Positions 37,787 to 46,557 of a DNA stretch of 64,000 bases are shown one piece after another. The notes below the pieces were generated by a model. The model made no database searches, had not been told where the DNA came from, and saw only the letters and a list, made by a program, of their open reading frames with translations. The DNA lies in NCBI RefSeq assembly GCF_015694405.1, contig NZ_JADQDB010000004.1, positions 186,001 to 250,000 on the forward strand. The letters are read 5' to 3'. Position 1 is the stretch's first letter; every line of letters begins with the position of its first letter. The position numbers and the translations under genes were made by a program. This DNA is from Pelagibacterium limicola (GTDB lineage Bacteria; Pseudomonadota; Alphaproteobacteria; Rhizobiales; Devosiaceae).

Positions 37787-38770
37787 GTGTCCAATTCCAT
37801 CCCCCCATCGCCCGGATCGCGTTCCGGGGTCAGACGCTATCTGCCCACAGGGGCGATGCTCGGCATTTCGCTCAAGGTGGCGTCGGTCGTGGTTTTCGTG
37901 GCCATGAGCGCGATCATCAAGGGCGCAGAGGGCGTTCCGGTCGGGCAACTTGTCTTCTTCCGCTCCCTTTTTGCGCTGGTCCCGATTTTCATCCTGCTGG
38001 GCTTTCGGGGGGAACTGATCTCCGGGTTCAAGACCAAACGTCCCATGGCACATGTCCTGCGGGGCGTGGTCGGCACGGTGGGCATGTTCCTCATCTTTTT
38101 CGGTCTGACGCGCCTGCCGCTGCCCGAGGCAACCACCATCAATTATGCGACACCTCTGTTCATCGTGATTTTCTCGGCCGTGTTCCTGCGCGAACGCATT
38201 CGCTTTTTCCGCTGGAGCGCCGTGGTCGTGGGTCTGATCGGGGTGATCATCATCATGTGGCCGCGCCTGACCGTCTTTTCGGGCGACCTCTCGAATGTCG
38301 GGCCCCAGACGGAGGGCGCCATTGCCGCTTTCATCGCCTGTATGACGGCAGCTGTCGCCATGCTTACGGTGCGCAATCTCGTCAAGACCGAATCCAGCGC
38401 CACCATCGTCATCTATTTCTCGATCGTGAGCACCGTGATGGGGCTGCTGAGCATTCCTTTCCTCGGATGGGTGCCGCTTTCTCTCGAACAGACGCTGGTG
38501 CTGATCGGGGCGGGTTTTGCCGGCGGGATCGGCCAGATTCTGCTCACCGAAAGCTACCGCCACGCCGAACTGACCACCGTCGCCCCTTTCGAATATTCCT
38601 CGATGGTTCTCTCGATCGTCATCGGCTTTGCGATCTTCTCTGAAATCCCAACCCTCGAGATGCTGATCGGCGGCACGATTGTCACGGCCGCTGGGATTTT
38701 CATCATCTACCGCGAACACCAGCTCGGACTGGACCGCAAAACGGCGCGCAAAGTTTCGAGTCCGGCCTAA
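37787..38770 (+). CDS. EamA/DMT family transporter (10 helices)
   Basis: A drug/metabolite transporter superfamily protein, 327 residues from the GTG start, with ten predicted membrane helices in two EamA repeats. The segments VFFRSLFALVPIFILLGFRGE and EATTINYATPLFIVIFSAVFL are typical of EamA domains. The substrate is unknown. The start is uncertain: GTG 37787 is used because it follows the divergent MFS gene and gives a normal short N-terminus, but ATG at about 37857 also fits. Its TAA stop overlaps the stop of ispE on the other strand (38767-38770). Confidence 0.85.
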   Translation: MSNSIPPSPGSRSGVRRYLPTGAMLGISLKVASVVVFVAMSAIIKGAEGVPVGQLVFFRSLFALVPIFILLGFRGELISGFKTKRPMAHVLRGVVGTVGMFLIFFGLTRLPLPEATTINYATPLFIVIFSAVFLRERIRFFRWSAVVVGLIGVIIIMWPRLTVFSGDLSNVGPQTEGAIAAFIACMTAAVAMLTVRNLVKTESSATIVIYFSIVSTVMGLLSIPFLGWVPLSLEQTLVLIGAGFAGGIGQILLTESYRHAELTTVAPFEYSSMVLSIVIGFAIFSEIPTLEMLIGGTIVTAAGIFIIYREHQLGLDRKTARKVSSPA

Positions 38771-39636
38771 AGTACCGGCGTCGCCGCCACCCAGTAACCC
38801 GAGAGCTTCTCCCGCAGGTCGTGGGCGGCCTGATGCGCGGCTGGAGCGCTGCCGTAAAGCCCGAAGCAGGTCGCGCCCGAGCCCGACATTCGCGCCAGGG
38901 CGCAACCTGACGTGGCCTTTATCGCCGCAATGACATCGGTGATGGCCGGTACGACCTCGGTGGCAGGCGCTTCGAGGTCGTTGCGTGTGTCCTCAAGCCA
39001 GAGCGAAAGCATCGCCGCGCGGTCGAGTGCTTCGGGAAGTGTTGGCATGGGCGGGTTTTCGCGGCTGCTGAGCCGCTGGAACACGTCCGCCGTCACCACC
39101 GGCGTCAGCGGGTTGACCAGCACCAGGTGAACAGGGGGAAACATGCTGAGCGGCTTGAGCCGCTCGCCGATTCCCAGCACCTCGCAGGTGGTGGAAAAAA
39201 GGCACATCGGCACATCCGCGCCCAGCGATGCCGCCAGCGAGAACAGGTCCCCGTCTGTCACGGGAGGCGAACTCATGCGGGCCAGCATGCGCAACACCGC
39301 CGCCGCATCGGCGGAACCACCACCTAGCCCCGCGGCAACTGGCAGGTGCTTTTCGAGGTGAATCGCCACCCCGCCATTGAGGTGGTCGGGAAACTTCAGG
39401 CGGAACCTTTCAATCGTGCGCAACACGAGGTTGGACCGTCCTGAGGGCAGGTCCCCGGCAAACGGCCCGGAAATGGTCAGCCGGTCCTCCTTTGCAGGGG
39501 CGGCGAAAAGCTGGTCCCCGAGTTCGGTAAAGACACATAGCGAATGAAGCGTGTGGAAACCGTCCTCACGCCGTCCTGTCACGTGCAGCGCGAGATTGAC
39601 CTTGGCGGGCGCCGACTCGAAGATTTGCTCCCGCAT
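38767..39636 (-). CDS. ispE: 4-diphosphocytidyl-2-C-methyl-D-erythritol kinase
   Basis: A GHMP kinase that phosphorylates CDP-methylerythritol in the non-mevalonate isoprenoid pathway. The 289-residue protein has the ATP-binding motif LPVAAGLGGGSADAAAVL, the N-terminal APAKVNLALHVTGRREDGFH with the active-site lysine and the C-terminal MSGSGATCFGLYG. The start at 39636 overlaps the TGA of the preceding TPR gene by one base (TGATG), so translation is coupled. The stop overlaps that of the convergent EamA gene. Confidence 0.96.
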   Translation of the reverse strand: MREQIFESAPAKVNLALHVTGRREDGFHTLHSLCVFTELGDQLFAAPAKEDRLTISGPFAGDLPSGRSNLVLRTIERFRLKFPDHLNGGVAIHLEKHLPVAAGLGGGSADAAAVLRMLARMSSPPVTDGDLFSLAASLGADVPMCLFSTTCEVLGIGERLKPLSMFPPVHLVLVNPLTPVVTADVFQRLSSRENPPMPTLPEALDRAAMLSLWLEDTRNDLEAPATEVVPAITDVIAAIKATSGCALARMSGSGATCFGLYGSAPAAHQAAHDLREKLSGYWVAATPVL

Positions 39637-41354
39637 CAGGGGGTGAGATGGGCGTCGGCAACGGGTGCGTCGGGATCCAGCCCGTCGAAGAGCTTGGCGG
39701 AAGCCCGTTCGGCGACGGAACCGTCGTCGTCGACATCCACGGCAATGCGCCACTGGAACATGGCTTCGCGCTTGCGCCCCGCGACCCAATAGGCGTCGCC
39801 CAGATGGTCGTTGATTTCCGCCGAATTAGGCAGGTACTGCAGGGCGCGTTCGAGTTCGGCGATGGCGTCATCAATTCGGCCGAGCTGGTAGTATGCCCAG
39901 CCGAGGCTATCGATGATATAGCCATCCCGCGGCAGGATGGCGACAGCGCGGTCAATCATCTCAAGCGCTTCATCGAGATTGAGCCCTTGGTCCACCCAGG
40001 AATAACCCAGGTAATTCAATACGTAGGGCTGATCTGGGTTGAGTTCGAGCGCCTTGAGGAAATCGGGCTCGGCGAGCTCCCATTGCCCCGAACGCTCATA
40101 GGCGATCCCTCTCACGTAAAAATAGCGCCATTCATGCGGGCGATTGCCGTCAACCCGCTCGATCAGTTTCGAATAGACCTCGGCAGCTTCCGCCCATTGT
40201 TCGTCATAGCGCAGGATATCGCCCAGTGCGCCCAGCGCCTCGATATTGTCGGGGTGGATCACTGTAATATTGCGCAACCGCGAAATGGCGTCCTCGCGCT
40301 CGCCGGCGAGATCGAGATTTTCCGCCTGACGCACCAGTGCATGGGGGTAGAACGGCGACTCCTTGCTGATGCGGGCAAAGAAGGCGCTTGACCGCTCATA
40401 GCGTCCGGCACGGGCGAACAACTCGCCAAGCGTCATGGCCACCGCGGATGCGTCAGGGTCGAGATAAAGCGCCAGTTGAAGGAAGATCGCCCCGAGCTCG
40501 GTCGACCCCTCCTGAGCGATTGCCGCGCCCAGCCCGTGCAGGACTTCGGCCGCTCCAGCCTGTACATTGGCCGCAAACAGCCCGGGCCTCCGCTGTGCGC
40601 CGATGGGCTCGGCAAGGGCATCGAGGTAGGGGTGCGAGATGCCCTCGTCATTCAAGGCATCAAGAATTTTCTGTGCCTCGTCATACCGCCCCGCATTGGC
40701 GAGGATGCGGATGTAGGCCTGTGCGACGCGGGGGTCACGCGGATCGATTTCGTAGGCTTCGCCGCCATAGCGCAGAGCATCGGAACGGTTGCCGGCGACA
40801 TCGGCCATTATGGCGCGGTGGAAGACGAGAAATTCGTCGAACCCGCCGCCAGACAGCCGGTCCATGGCGGCAAGGGCCGCCTGGGAATTACCATTGCCGA
40901 CATTGGCCCAGGCGCCGAGAATCCCGGCCGTAATGCCGATCAGCGAAAGGTCGGGTACCCGCCCCAGCTCCTGGATTGCCGAGGGATAGCGGCGCTGCTT
41001 GAGCGCCACCGTTCCAAGCGTCAGGCGCGCGAGTTCATTTTGCGGGTCGATATCGAGCAGGTGCTGGGCGCTTGCAGCAGCATCCGATATCCGCCCGGCG
41101 ACCAGATAAGAGATGAACGCGCGTCCCGAGTAGAACGGATTGTCCCAGTCCGCTTCGGCGGCCCGTGCGAAATAGCTTGCCGCCGTGCTGGCATCGAGAT
41201 TGTCCAGCGCCGCCATGCCGGCGATGTAGCTGCCGGTTGGGCTCGAGCGCCGCAACGGGAACGTCTCAGCTTGCACCTGAAAGGAAACAAGCGTCGTGGC
41301 CGACAGGCAGATCGCGACACCTAGGCCGGCGGCGGCTTTCAGAAAGTTGGGCAC
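39636..41354 (-). CDS. Tetratricopeptide-repeat protein, exported
   Basis: A 572-residue protein with an N-terminal signal peptide (about residues 1-29, ending FQVQA) and many tandem TPR helices covering most of the rest. TPR consensus features (for example ALELNPDQPYVLNYLGYSWVDQG and ELERALQYLPNSAEINDHLGDAYW) are clear near the C-terminus. It probably acts as a periplasmic or membrane scaffold, but the partners are unknown. It is translationally coupled to ispE downstream, a pairing found in several related genomes. Confidence 0.85.
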   Translation of the reverse strand: MPNFLKAAAGLGVAICLSATTLVSFQVQAETFPLRRSSPTGSYIAGMAALDNLDASTAASYFARAAEADWDNPFYSGRAFISYLVAGRISDAAASAQHLLDIDPQNELARLTLGTVALKQRRYPSAIQELGRVPDLSLIGITAGILGAWANVGNGNSQAALAAMDRLSGGGFDEFLVFHRAIMADVAGNRSDALRYGGEAYEIDPRDPRVAQAYIRILANAGRYDEAQKILDALNDEGISHPYLDALAEPIGAQRRPGLFAANVQAGAAEVLHGLGAAIAQEGSTELGAIFLQLALYLDPDASAVAMTLGELFARAGRYERSSAFFARISKESPFYPHALVRQAENLDLAGEREDAISRLRNITVIHPDNIEALGALGDILRYDEQWAEAAEVYSKLIERVDGNRPHEWRYFYVRGIAYERSGQWELAEPDFLKALELNPDQPYVLNYLGYSWVDQGLNLDEALEMIDRAVAILPRDGYIIDSLGWAYYQLGRIDDAIAELERALQYLPNSAEINDHLGDAYWVAGRKREAMFQWRIAVDVDDDGSVAERASAKLFDGLDPDAPVADAHLTP

Positions 41355-41437
41355 GTCGTATTCGGGCTCCCCGATTCGGGCGCATTCAGAGCGCGTTGCA
41401 CTTTTCCGTAAATCCGTGGCAGGAGCAAGGCCAGCGC

Positions 41438-43090
41438 TTACATCCCGGAATAATTAGGCCCGCTGCCGCCTTCGGGCGGCACCCAGTTGATATTCTGGGC
41501 CGGGTCCTTGATATCGCAGGTCTTGCAATGCACGCAGTTCTGCGCGTGGATACGAAAGACAGGCTCCCCGCCGTCTTCCACCACCTCGTAAACGCCTGCC
41601 GGGCAATAAAGCGGTGCAGGCTCCCCGTAGCGCGGCAGGTTTTCGCGGATCGGTATCGTGGGATCGGCCAGTTTGAGGTGTACCGGCTGGTCCTCGTCAT
41701 GGGCGATATTGGCCCGATAAACCGCTTCCGAGCGTAAGAACGTCAGCTTGCCGTCCGGCTTGGGATAGGCAATCGGCATCACCTCCGAAATCGGCCTGGT
41801 GCGCGCGAAATCGGGCTTGGAGGAAACCATGCCGCCGAGCGGTGAGATTTTGGTAAGGCTCGATGCCCACATGTCCGCCCCGGCAAGCCCCACGCCCAGC
41901 AACGTGCCGAAGCGCGTCCAGAGTGGTTTGACCGCGCGCACCGGATAGAGGTCATCCCGGATGCCAGAGGAAAGGACCGTCTCGTCGAGCGACTCGATCG
42001 CGTCGTTTGCGCGCCCGGCGGCAATCGCGGCCGCGACTTCCTTGGCCACTGCCTGTCCGGAACGGATCGCATTGTGGATCGCCTTCAAACGCGGCACGTT
42101 CATGAACCCCGCCGCGCAGCCGATCAGCGCACCGCCAGGGAAAGCGAGTTTGGGAATCGACTGCCATCCGCCAGATGTCAGCGCGCGTGCGCCGTAAGAG
42201 ATGACCGTCCCGCCCTCGAGCAGACCGGCGATCCGGGGATGCTGCTTGAAGCGCTGGAATTCCCCGTAGGGGGAGAGGGTGGGGTTCTCGTAGTCGAGAT
42301 GGGTAACAAGCCCGAGGTAAACCTTGTTGTCCTCGGCGTGGTAGCAGAATCCGCCACCCCCGGCTGCCTCGCCCAGCGGGTAGCCCATGAAGTGTTCGAC
42401 CTTGCCGGGCTTATGCTTTTGGGGATCGATCGCCCAGATTTCCTTGATGCCCAGACCATATTTCTGCGGTGCGCGGCCCTCGGCAAGCGCAAATCGGGCG
42501 ATGAGCTTTTTGGCGAGCGAGCCGCGCGCGCCTTCCCCGATCAGCGTATATTTGGCGCGAAGCTCGATCCCTGCAGCAAAGGTCGATTTCGGTGTGCCGT
42601 CGCGCGCCACGCCAAGATCGCCCGTGACGATGCCGAGGATCTCCCCGTTGGGACCCATAACCAGATCTGCCGCAGCCGTGCCGGGAAATACGTCGACCCC
42701 CAACGCCTCGGCCTCGCCAGCCAGCCACCCACATAGCGCGCCCAAAGAGAGGATGACACCGCCCCTGGTCCGCATGATCGGCGGGATCAACAGGTCGGGG
42801 AAGGGAATGGCGCCGGTTTTGGTAAGATAGACGAAATGGTCTTCGCTCACCTCCGGCCCCACTGGCGCGCCCTTGTCGCGCCAGTCCGGGATCAGGCCAT
42901 CGAGGCCGACGGGGTCCATCACCGCGCCCGAAAGAATATGCCCGCCCACCTCTGCCGATTTTTCCACGACCATAACGGACAGGTCCGGCGCCGTCTGTTT
43001 GAGCGCGATTGCCGCGGCGAGGCCAGATGGTCCGGCGCCGACGATAACGACGTCGGTTTCCATGATTTCGCACGCGTTGGCCTCGGTCAT
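41438..43090 (-). CDS. etfD: Electron transfer flavoprotein-ubiquinone oxidoreductase
   Basis: Passes electrons from ETF, reduced by acyl-CoA and other dehydrogenases, to ubiquinone. The 550-residue protein has the FAD motif VIVGAGPSGLAAAI at the start and a C-terminal 4Fe-4S ferredoxin domain with cysteines in YCPAGVYE and in NCVHCKTCDIKDP, ending SGPNYSGM. The start ATG at 43090 (MTEANACEI) follows GGGAGG. The frame remains open to 43192 but overlaps the divergent gene. The fixABCX or etfAB genes for its partner are not in the window. Confidence 0.96.
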   Translation of the reverse strand: MTEANACEIMETDVVIVGAGPSGLAAAIALKQTAPDLSVMVVEKSAEVGGHILSGAVMDPVGLDGLIPDWRDKGAPVGPEVSEDHFVYLTKTGAIPFPDLLIPPIMRTRGGVILSLGALCGWLAGEAEALGVDVFPGTAAADLVMGPNGEILGIVTGDLGVARDGTPKSTFAAGIELRAKYTLIGEGARGSLAKKLIARFALAEGRAPQKYGLGIKEIWAIDPQKHKPGKVEHFMGYPLGEAAGGGGFCYHAEDNKVYLGLVTHLDYENPTLSPYGEFQRFKQHPRIAGLLEGGTVISYGARALTSGGWQSIPKLAFPGGALIGCAAGFMNVPRLKAIHNAIRSGQAVAKEVAAAIAAGRANDAIESLDETVLSSGIRDDLYPVRAVKPLWTRFGTLLGVGLAGADMWASSLTKISPLGGMVSSKPDFARTRPISEVMPIAYPKPDGKLTFLRSEAVYRANIAHDEDQPVHLKLADPTIPIRENLPRYGEPAPLYCPAGVYEVVEDGGEPVFRIHAQNCVHCKTCDIKDPAQNINWVPPEGGSGPNYSGM

Positions 43091-43151
43091 CCGGTGGTGT
43101 CCTCCCGATGGCGGTGGAAGTGAGGTTTGGGCTGTGACATAACAGAGTTCA

Positions 43152-43949
43152 ATGCCAGATCGACACATAAATCGCGAAGAAATGTTGGCCATGCTGCAGT
43201 GGTACGAAGCAGCGGGCGTAGATATGGCCGTGAGCGAAGAGCCTGTCGATCGCTTCGCCCAATCGGCTGTCGCCCCGCCGCCGGCTCGAGCTCAGGCTCC
43301 CGCACCTGAAACGTCGTCGCCAGCTATCGCTGCACCTGGTGCCGATGCCGACCCGCAAACCGCGCGCGATCTTGCCGCAAAGGCGACAACGCTGGACGCG
43401 CTGCGCGAAACGCTCGAGAGCTTCGAGGGCTGCGGCCTGAGACTTCGAGCTACAAACCTCGTCTTTGCCGACGGCAACCCGGAAGCCGACATCATGCTTG
43501 TCGGCGAAGCGCCTGGTCGCGACGAGGATTTGCAGGGCAAGCCTTTCGTCGGCCGCTCGGGACAGCTTCTAGACCGGATGCTCAAATCCATCGGCCTCGA
43601 CCGGACCAAAGTCTATATCGCCAACACCGTTCCCTGGCGCCCGCCGGGCAATCGCACCCCCGCGCCTTCGGAAGTTGCTGTCTGCCTGCCGTTCCTTCAC
43701 CGCCAGATTGAACTCGTGGCCCCCAAGGTCCTCATCGCGCTGGGTGGCGCCTCGGCGTCGACCCTATTTGAGACCACCGCGGGCATCACGCGTATACGCG
43801 GCCAATGGCGCGAGCTGACCGTCAATGGTCACACCATGCGCGCAATCGCGACGCTGCACCCGGCCTATCTGTTGCGCCAGCCCGCGGCCAAGCGCCTCGC
43901 CTGGCAGGACCTGCTGTCGGTGAAATCTGCACTGGACGGTTTGGCTTAA
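43152..43949 (+). CDS. Uracil-DNA glycosylase, family-4-like, with incomplete Fe-S ligands
   Basis: A 265-residue protein of the UDG superfamily. Motif A is GEAPGRDED (118-126) and the C-terminal motif is HPAYLLR (236-242), as in family 4. Family 4 enzymes normally use four cysteines for a 4Fe-4S cluster. Here only C94 (FEGCGLRL) and C178 (EVAVCLPF) match the usual places; the first cysteine of the N-terminal pair is absent and the usual cysteine of KCRPPGNR is a tryptophan (PWRPPGNR). So the cluster is probably lost. Residues 1-90 are an extra N-terminal extension with an alanine/proline-rich linker. It converges on modC, sharing the TTAA (43946-43949). Confidence 0.88.
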   Translation: MPDRHINREEMLAMLQWYEAAGVDMAVSEEPVDRFAQSAVAPPPARAQAPAPETSSPAIAAPGADADPQTARDLAAKATTLDALRETLESFEGCGLRLRATNLVFADGNPEADIMLVGEAPGRDEDLQGKPFVGRSGQLLDRMLKSIGLDRTKVYIANTVPWRPPGNRTPAPSEVAVCLPFLHRQIELVAPKVLIALGGASASTLFETTAGITRIRGQWRELTVNGHTMRAIATLHPAYLLRQPAAKRLAWQDLLSVKSALDGLA

Positions 43950-44665
43950 TCGTCCAGAGCGATCAATTCCCCCACCGCGGCATTGGCGGGGTGATTGGCG
44001 ATGTCCTCGAATGCTCCGGACTGGATGATGCGGCCTCCTTCCATGATCGCGATGCGATCCGAGAGCCTTCTGGCATCGTCTATATCGTGTGAAACCAGTA
44101 TGATCGGAACGTCGGTACGCTGCCTCAGACTAGCAATCTGCGCCTGCAATCGCCTGCGGGCGATGCGGTCGACTGCAGAGAAAGGTTCATCGAGCAGAAG
44201 CACTTCCGGCTCCCGCGCGAGGGCGCGCGCGATGGCCACGCGCTGCTGCTGGCCACCGGAAAGTTCGGACGGATAGCGGTGTTCGAGTCTGTGAAGCTCG
44301 ACTATCTCAAGGAGCGCCGTCGCCTTTTCGCTCTTTTCGTGTCGTGGCAGTCCATCGCCCAGCGCGGCCATCACGTTGCCCAGCGTGTCGAGATGCGGAA
44401 AAAGCGCATAGGACTGGAACACCAGCCCGACCCGTCTGCGGTGGGTCGGTAAACTCACATTCGCCTCGCTGTTGTACCATTCTCCCGAGGCCACCCGCAC
44501 TCTCCCGCCCTGAGGCGCGTATAGTCCGGCAATCGCTCGGAGCAGCGTTGACTTGCCGGACCCCGAACGCCCGATGAGCGCGAGAGACTCGCCTTGCCCG
44601 ACGCTCAGTGCGACGTCGAGAAATATGGGTGCGCGGGCCTTGATGACGACGTCCAGCCCCGTCAC
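43946..44665 (-). CDS. modC: Molybdate ABC transporter ATP-binding protein
   Basis: The ATPase that powers molybdate import. It is 239 residues with Walker A GRSGSGKST (about 32-40), the Q loop, ABC signature LSGGQQQRVAIARAL, Walker B VLLLDEPFSAVD and the H-loop histidine in ILVSHDIDDA. It lacks the C-terminal TOBE/Mop regulatory domain found in longer ModC proteins (around 350 residues), so substrate feedback through ModC is not expected. It overlaps modB by four bases (ATGA). The order on the minus strand is modA, modB, modC. Confidence 0.93.
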   Translation of the reverse strand: MTGLDVVIKARAPIFLDVALSVGQGESLALIGRSGSGKSTLLRAIAGLYAPQGGRVRVASGEWYNSEANVSLPTHRRRVGLVFQSYALFPHLDTLGNVMAALGDGLPRHEKSEKATALLEIVELHRLEHRYPSELSGGQQQRVAIARALAREPEVLLLDEPFSAVDRIARRRLQAQIASLRQRTDVPIILVSHDIDDARRLSDRIAIMEGGRIIQSGAFEDIANHPANAAVGELIALDD

Positions 44666-45330
44666 GGCAGCCTCCGTCCTGCACGGCCCGATAGCCAGAA
44701 CGTCGTGGTGATCGTCGCCAGCGAGACGCCGAAAAGCACAAGCGACATCGTATTGGCCGCCTCGAAATCGAATGCCTGGACGCGGTCATAGATGGCAATG
44801 GCGATGGTTTTCGTTTCCCCGGGTATCGACCCGCCCACCATGAGCACGATCCCGAATTCGCCGAGCGTATGCGCAAATGTGAGCGCCATGCCCGTGAGAA
44901 TGCCCGGCCATGCCAGCGGCAGTTCAACCCGCAGGATCGATTGCAGGGGACTCATGCCGCAGCACCGCGCAGCCTCGCGCAAGGCAGGGGAAATCGCTTC
45001 GAAGGCTCTCTGCGCAGGCTGGATTGCAAAGGGCAGATTGAAAATCACCGATGCGACCACCAGTCCCTCGAAACTGAACACGAACTGGTGTCCGAACGTC
45101 GCCCGCCAGAATTGCCCGACCGGCGAATTCCCACCGAAGGCGACAAGCAGATAAAAGCCGAAAACGGTTGGCGGTAGAACTAGGGGCAGCATGACCAGCG
45201 CCTCGAGCAGAACCTTTGCGCGAAACGTGTTGTAGGCCAGGTACCGCCCGGCCAGGATCGAAACGGGAAGAAGCAGGACCAGCGTCCACACAGCAAGATG
45301 AAGCGAGAGCCAGAGCGCGGTCCAATCCAT
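44662..45330 (-). CDS. modB: Molybdate ABC transporter permease
   Basis: The membrane channel for molybdate, 222 residues with about five to six helices. The conserved cytoplasmic EAA loop, which docks onto the ATPase, is at EAARCCGMSPLQSILRVELPLAWPGI. The protein begins MDWTALWLSLHLAVWTLVLLLPVSI and has VLPPTVFGFYLLVAFG, typical of ModB. It follows modA by two bases and overlaps modC by four, so all three parts are made together. Confidence 0.95.
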   Translation of the reverse strand: MDWTALWLSLHLAVWTLVLLLPVSILAGRYLAYNTFRAKVLLEALVMLPLVLPPTVFGFYLLVAFGGNSPVGQFWRATFGHQFVFSFEGLVVASVIFNLPFAIQPAQRAFEAISPALREAARCCGMSPLQSILRVELPLAWPGILTGMALTFAHTLGEFGIVLMVGGSIPGETKTIAIAIYDRVQAFDFEAANTMSLVLFGVSLATITTTFWLSGRAGRRLP

Positions 45331-45332
45331 AC

Positions 45333-46127
45333 CTATTCGCTTTCCGGCAAGGCGAAACCGTAGCGGTCCATGATCGCGCGCGCGGCGGGCCTTTGCATAT
45401 AGGAGTAAAGGGCTTCTGCCGTTGGCGTTGCCCCGTCAAGAAGGGCCATGCGCTGGCGTAATGGCTGGTGCCAGTCCTCAGGTATCAACGCGAAACTGCC
45501 ATGGTCCGATATGTTGGGCGCGAGAGCCAGAGAATAGGCGATGATGCCACCTTGTGCATTGCCCGAAAGGGCGAATTGCGCCGCCTGGCTGACATTTTCT
45601 CCAAGGACCAGATTGGGCTGGATACGGTCCCAAATTCCCTTATGGGCGAGAGCCTCCTCGGCCCGCATCCCGTAAGGAGCGTGCTCAGGGTTGGCGATGG
45701 CGAACCGCTCCAGTTCTCCCGCGTCGAGCGCGGCAACAAGCCCATTGAGTTCTTCGTCCACGGCAAGCTTCGATCCATGAGGCGCCATCACGACGATACG
45801 CCCGACCGCATAGAGGTCGCCTTCATCGCGCGTAAACCCGTCGCGGTGGAGCTCCTCGATAAAGCGTTCGTCCGCTGCCATGAATATCTCAAAAGGCGCG
45901 CCCTGGCGGATTTGCGTTGCAAGATTGCCCGTCGAACCCATCGACAGCCGTACCGGGAGGCCCGTTTCCGCCCTAAAGGCTTCCGCTACCTCTGCCATGG
46001 CAAATTGCAGGTCCGATGCTGCCGCTATCACGGGCCCTTCGCTCCGGGCATGGGCACCGGACACTGGCCCCGCCAGGGCAACGGCCGCAATTGCTGCGCG
46101 GAAAAGGGAGGTCGTCACAGTTCGCAT
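45333..46127 (-). CDS. modA: Molybdate ABC transporter substrate-binding protein
   Basis: The periplasmic receptor for molybdate, 264 residues. A signal peptide (about 1-27, ending SGAHA) is followed by VIAAASDLQFAMAEVAEAFRAETG, typical of ModA, with the ligand-binding serine loop FGSTGNLATQIRQGAPF-like (here SMGSTGNLATQI) and NPEHAPYGMRAEEAL. The ATG at 46127 has GGAG ten bases upstream, inside the ModE operator, so a bound regulator could block translation initiation as well as transcription. Confidence 0.95.
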   Translation of the reverse strand: MRTVTTSLFRAAIAAVALAGPVSGAHARSEGPVIAAASDLQFAMAEVAEAFRAETGLPVRLSMGSTGNLATQIRQGAPFEIFMAADERFIEELHRDGFTRDEGDLYAVGRIVVMAPHGSKLAVDEELNGLVAALDAGELERFAIANPEHAPYGMRAEEALAHKGIWDRIQPNLVLGENVSQAAQFALSGNAQGGIIAYSLALAPNISDHGSFALIPEDWHQPLRQRMALLDGATPTAEALYSYMQRPAARAIMDRYGFALPESE

Positions 46128-46151
46128 CGCTATATCTCCAGAACTATAACG
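46128..46151 (-). promoter_or_regulatory. ModE operator overlapping the modA ribosome site
   Basis: The halves CGCTATAT (46128-46135) and CTATAACG (46144-46151) are separated by eight bases, giving a 24-base imperfect palindrome. The E. coli modA operator has the same design, CGTTATAT, eight bases, then ACATAACG, so three bases differ across the sixteen in the two halves. It covers the modA ribosome site (46137-46140) and ends at the start codon. The regulator is encoded directly upstream. Confidence 0.8.
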
Positions 46152-46192
46152 CTCATCATCCCACAGCGCATGCGTCAAGGTGTTCCGCTGAT

Positions 46193-46555
46193 TTACTTCG
46201 TTTTTCTGAGTTTGGAGATGAGCGCAGCCTTCTCGTTCTGCGCGGTCCTCAGCGCCGCTTCCTCGATCGCCCGGTAGTGTCCCAGTACTGCTTCACCGAG
46301 ATCGGAAAGCCGCGCGCCCCCGCCATGCGCACCGCCGGTGCTGGTTTCGACCAAGACGCCTTCAAAGCAGGCATTCATGGTCTCGACCATCTGCCAGGCG
46401 CGGCGGTAGCTCATCTCCATCGCACGCGCGGCACCGGAAATCGAACCCTCGGCCCTTATTGCCTCCAGCAGGTCAGCCTTGCCGGGTCCGATAGCGATTT
46501 TGCAGTCGTGCAGGATCCGAACGCGGAACTGGATTTGCGCGGGCGATGGCGGCAT
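46193..46555 (-). CDS. ModE-type transcriptional regulator, DNA-binding domain only
   Basis: A 120-residue winged-helix regulator of molybdate transport. The helix-turn-helix is GSISGAARAMEMSYRRAWQMVETMN (about 37-61), very like the N-terminal domain of ModE. The two Mop-type molybdate-binding domains of E. coli ModE (262 residues) are absent, so it may not sense molybdate directly. The start is ATG at 46555 (MPPSPAQIQFR), three bases from the DUF2207 stop. It lies 65 bases upstream of modA in the same direction, with the ModE operator between them. Confidence 0.9.
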   Translation of the reverse strand: MPPSPAQIQFRVRILHDCKIAIGPGKADLLEAIRAEGSISGAARAMEMSYRRAWQMVETMNACFEGVLVETSTGGAHGGGARLSDLGEAVLGHYRAIEEAALRTAQNEKAALISKLRKTK

Positions 46556-46557
46556 CG

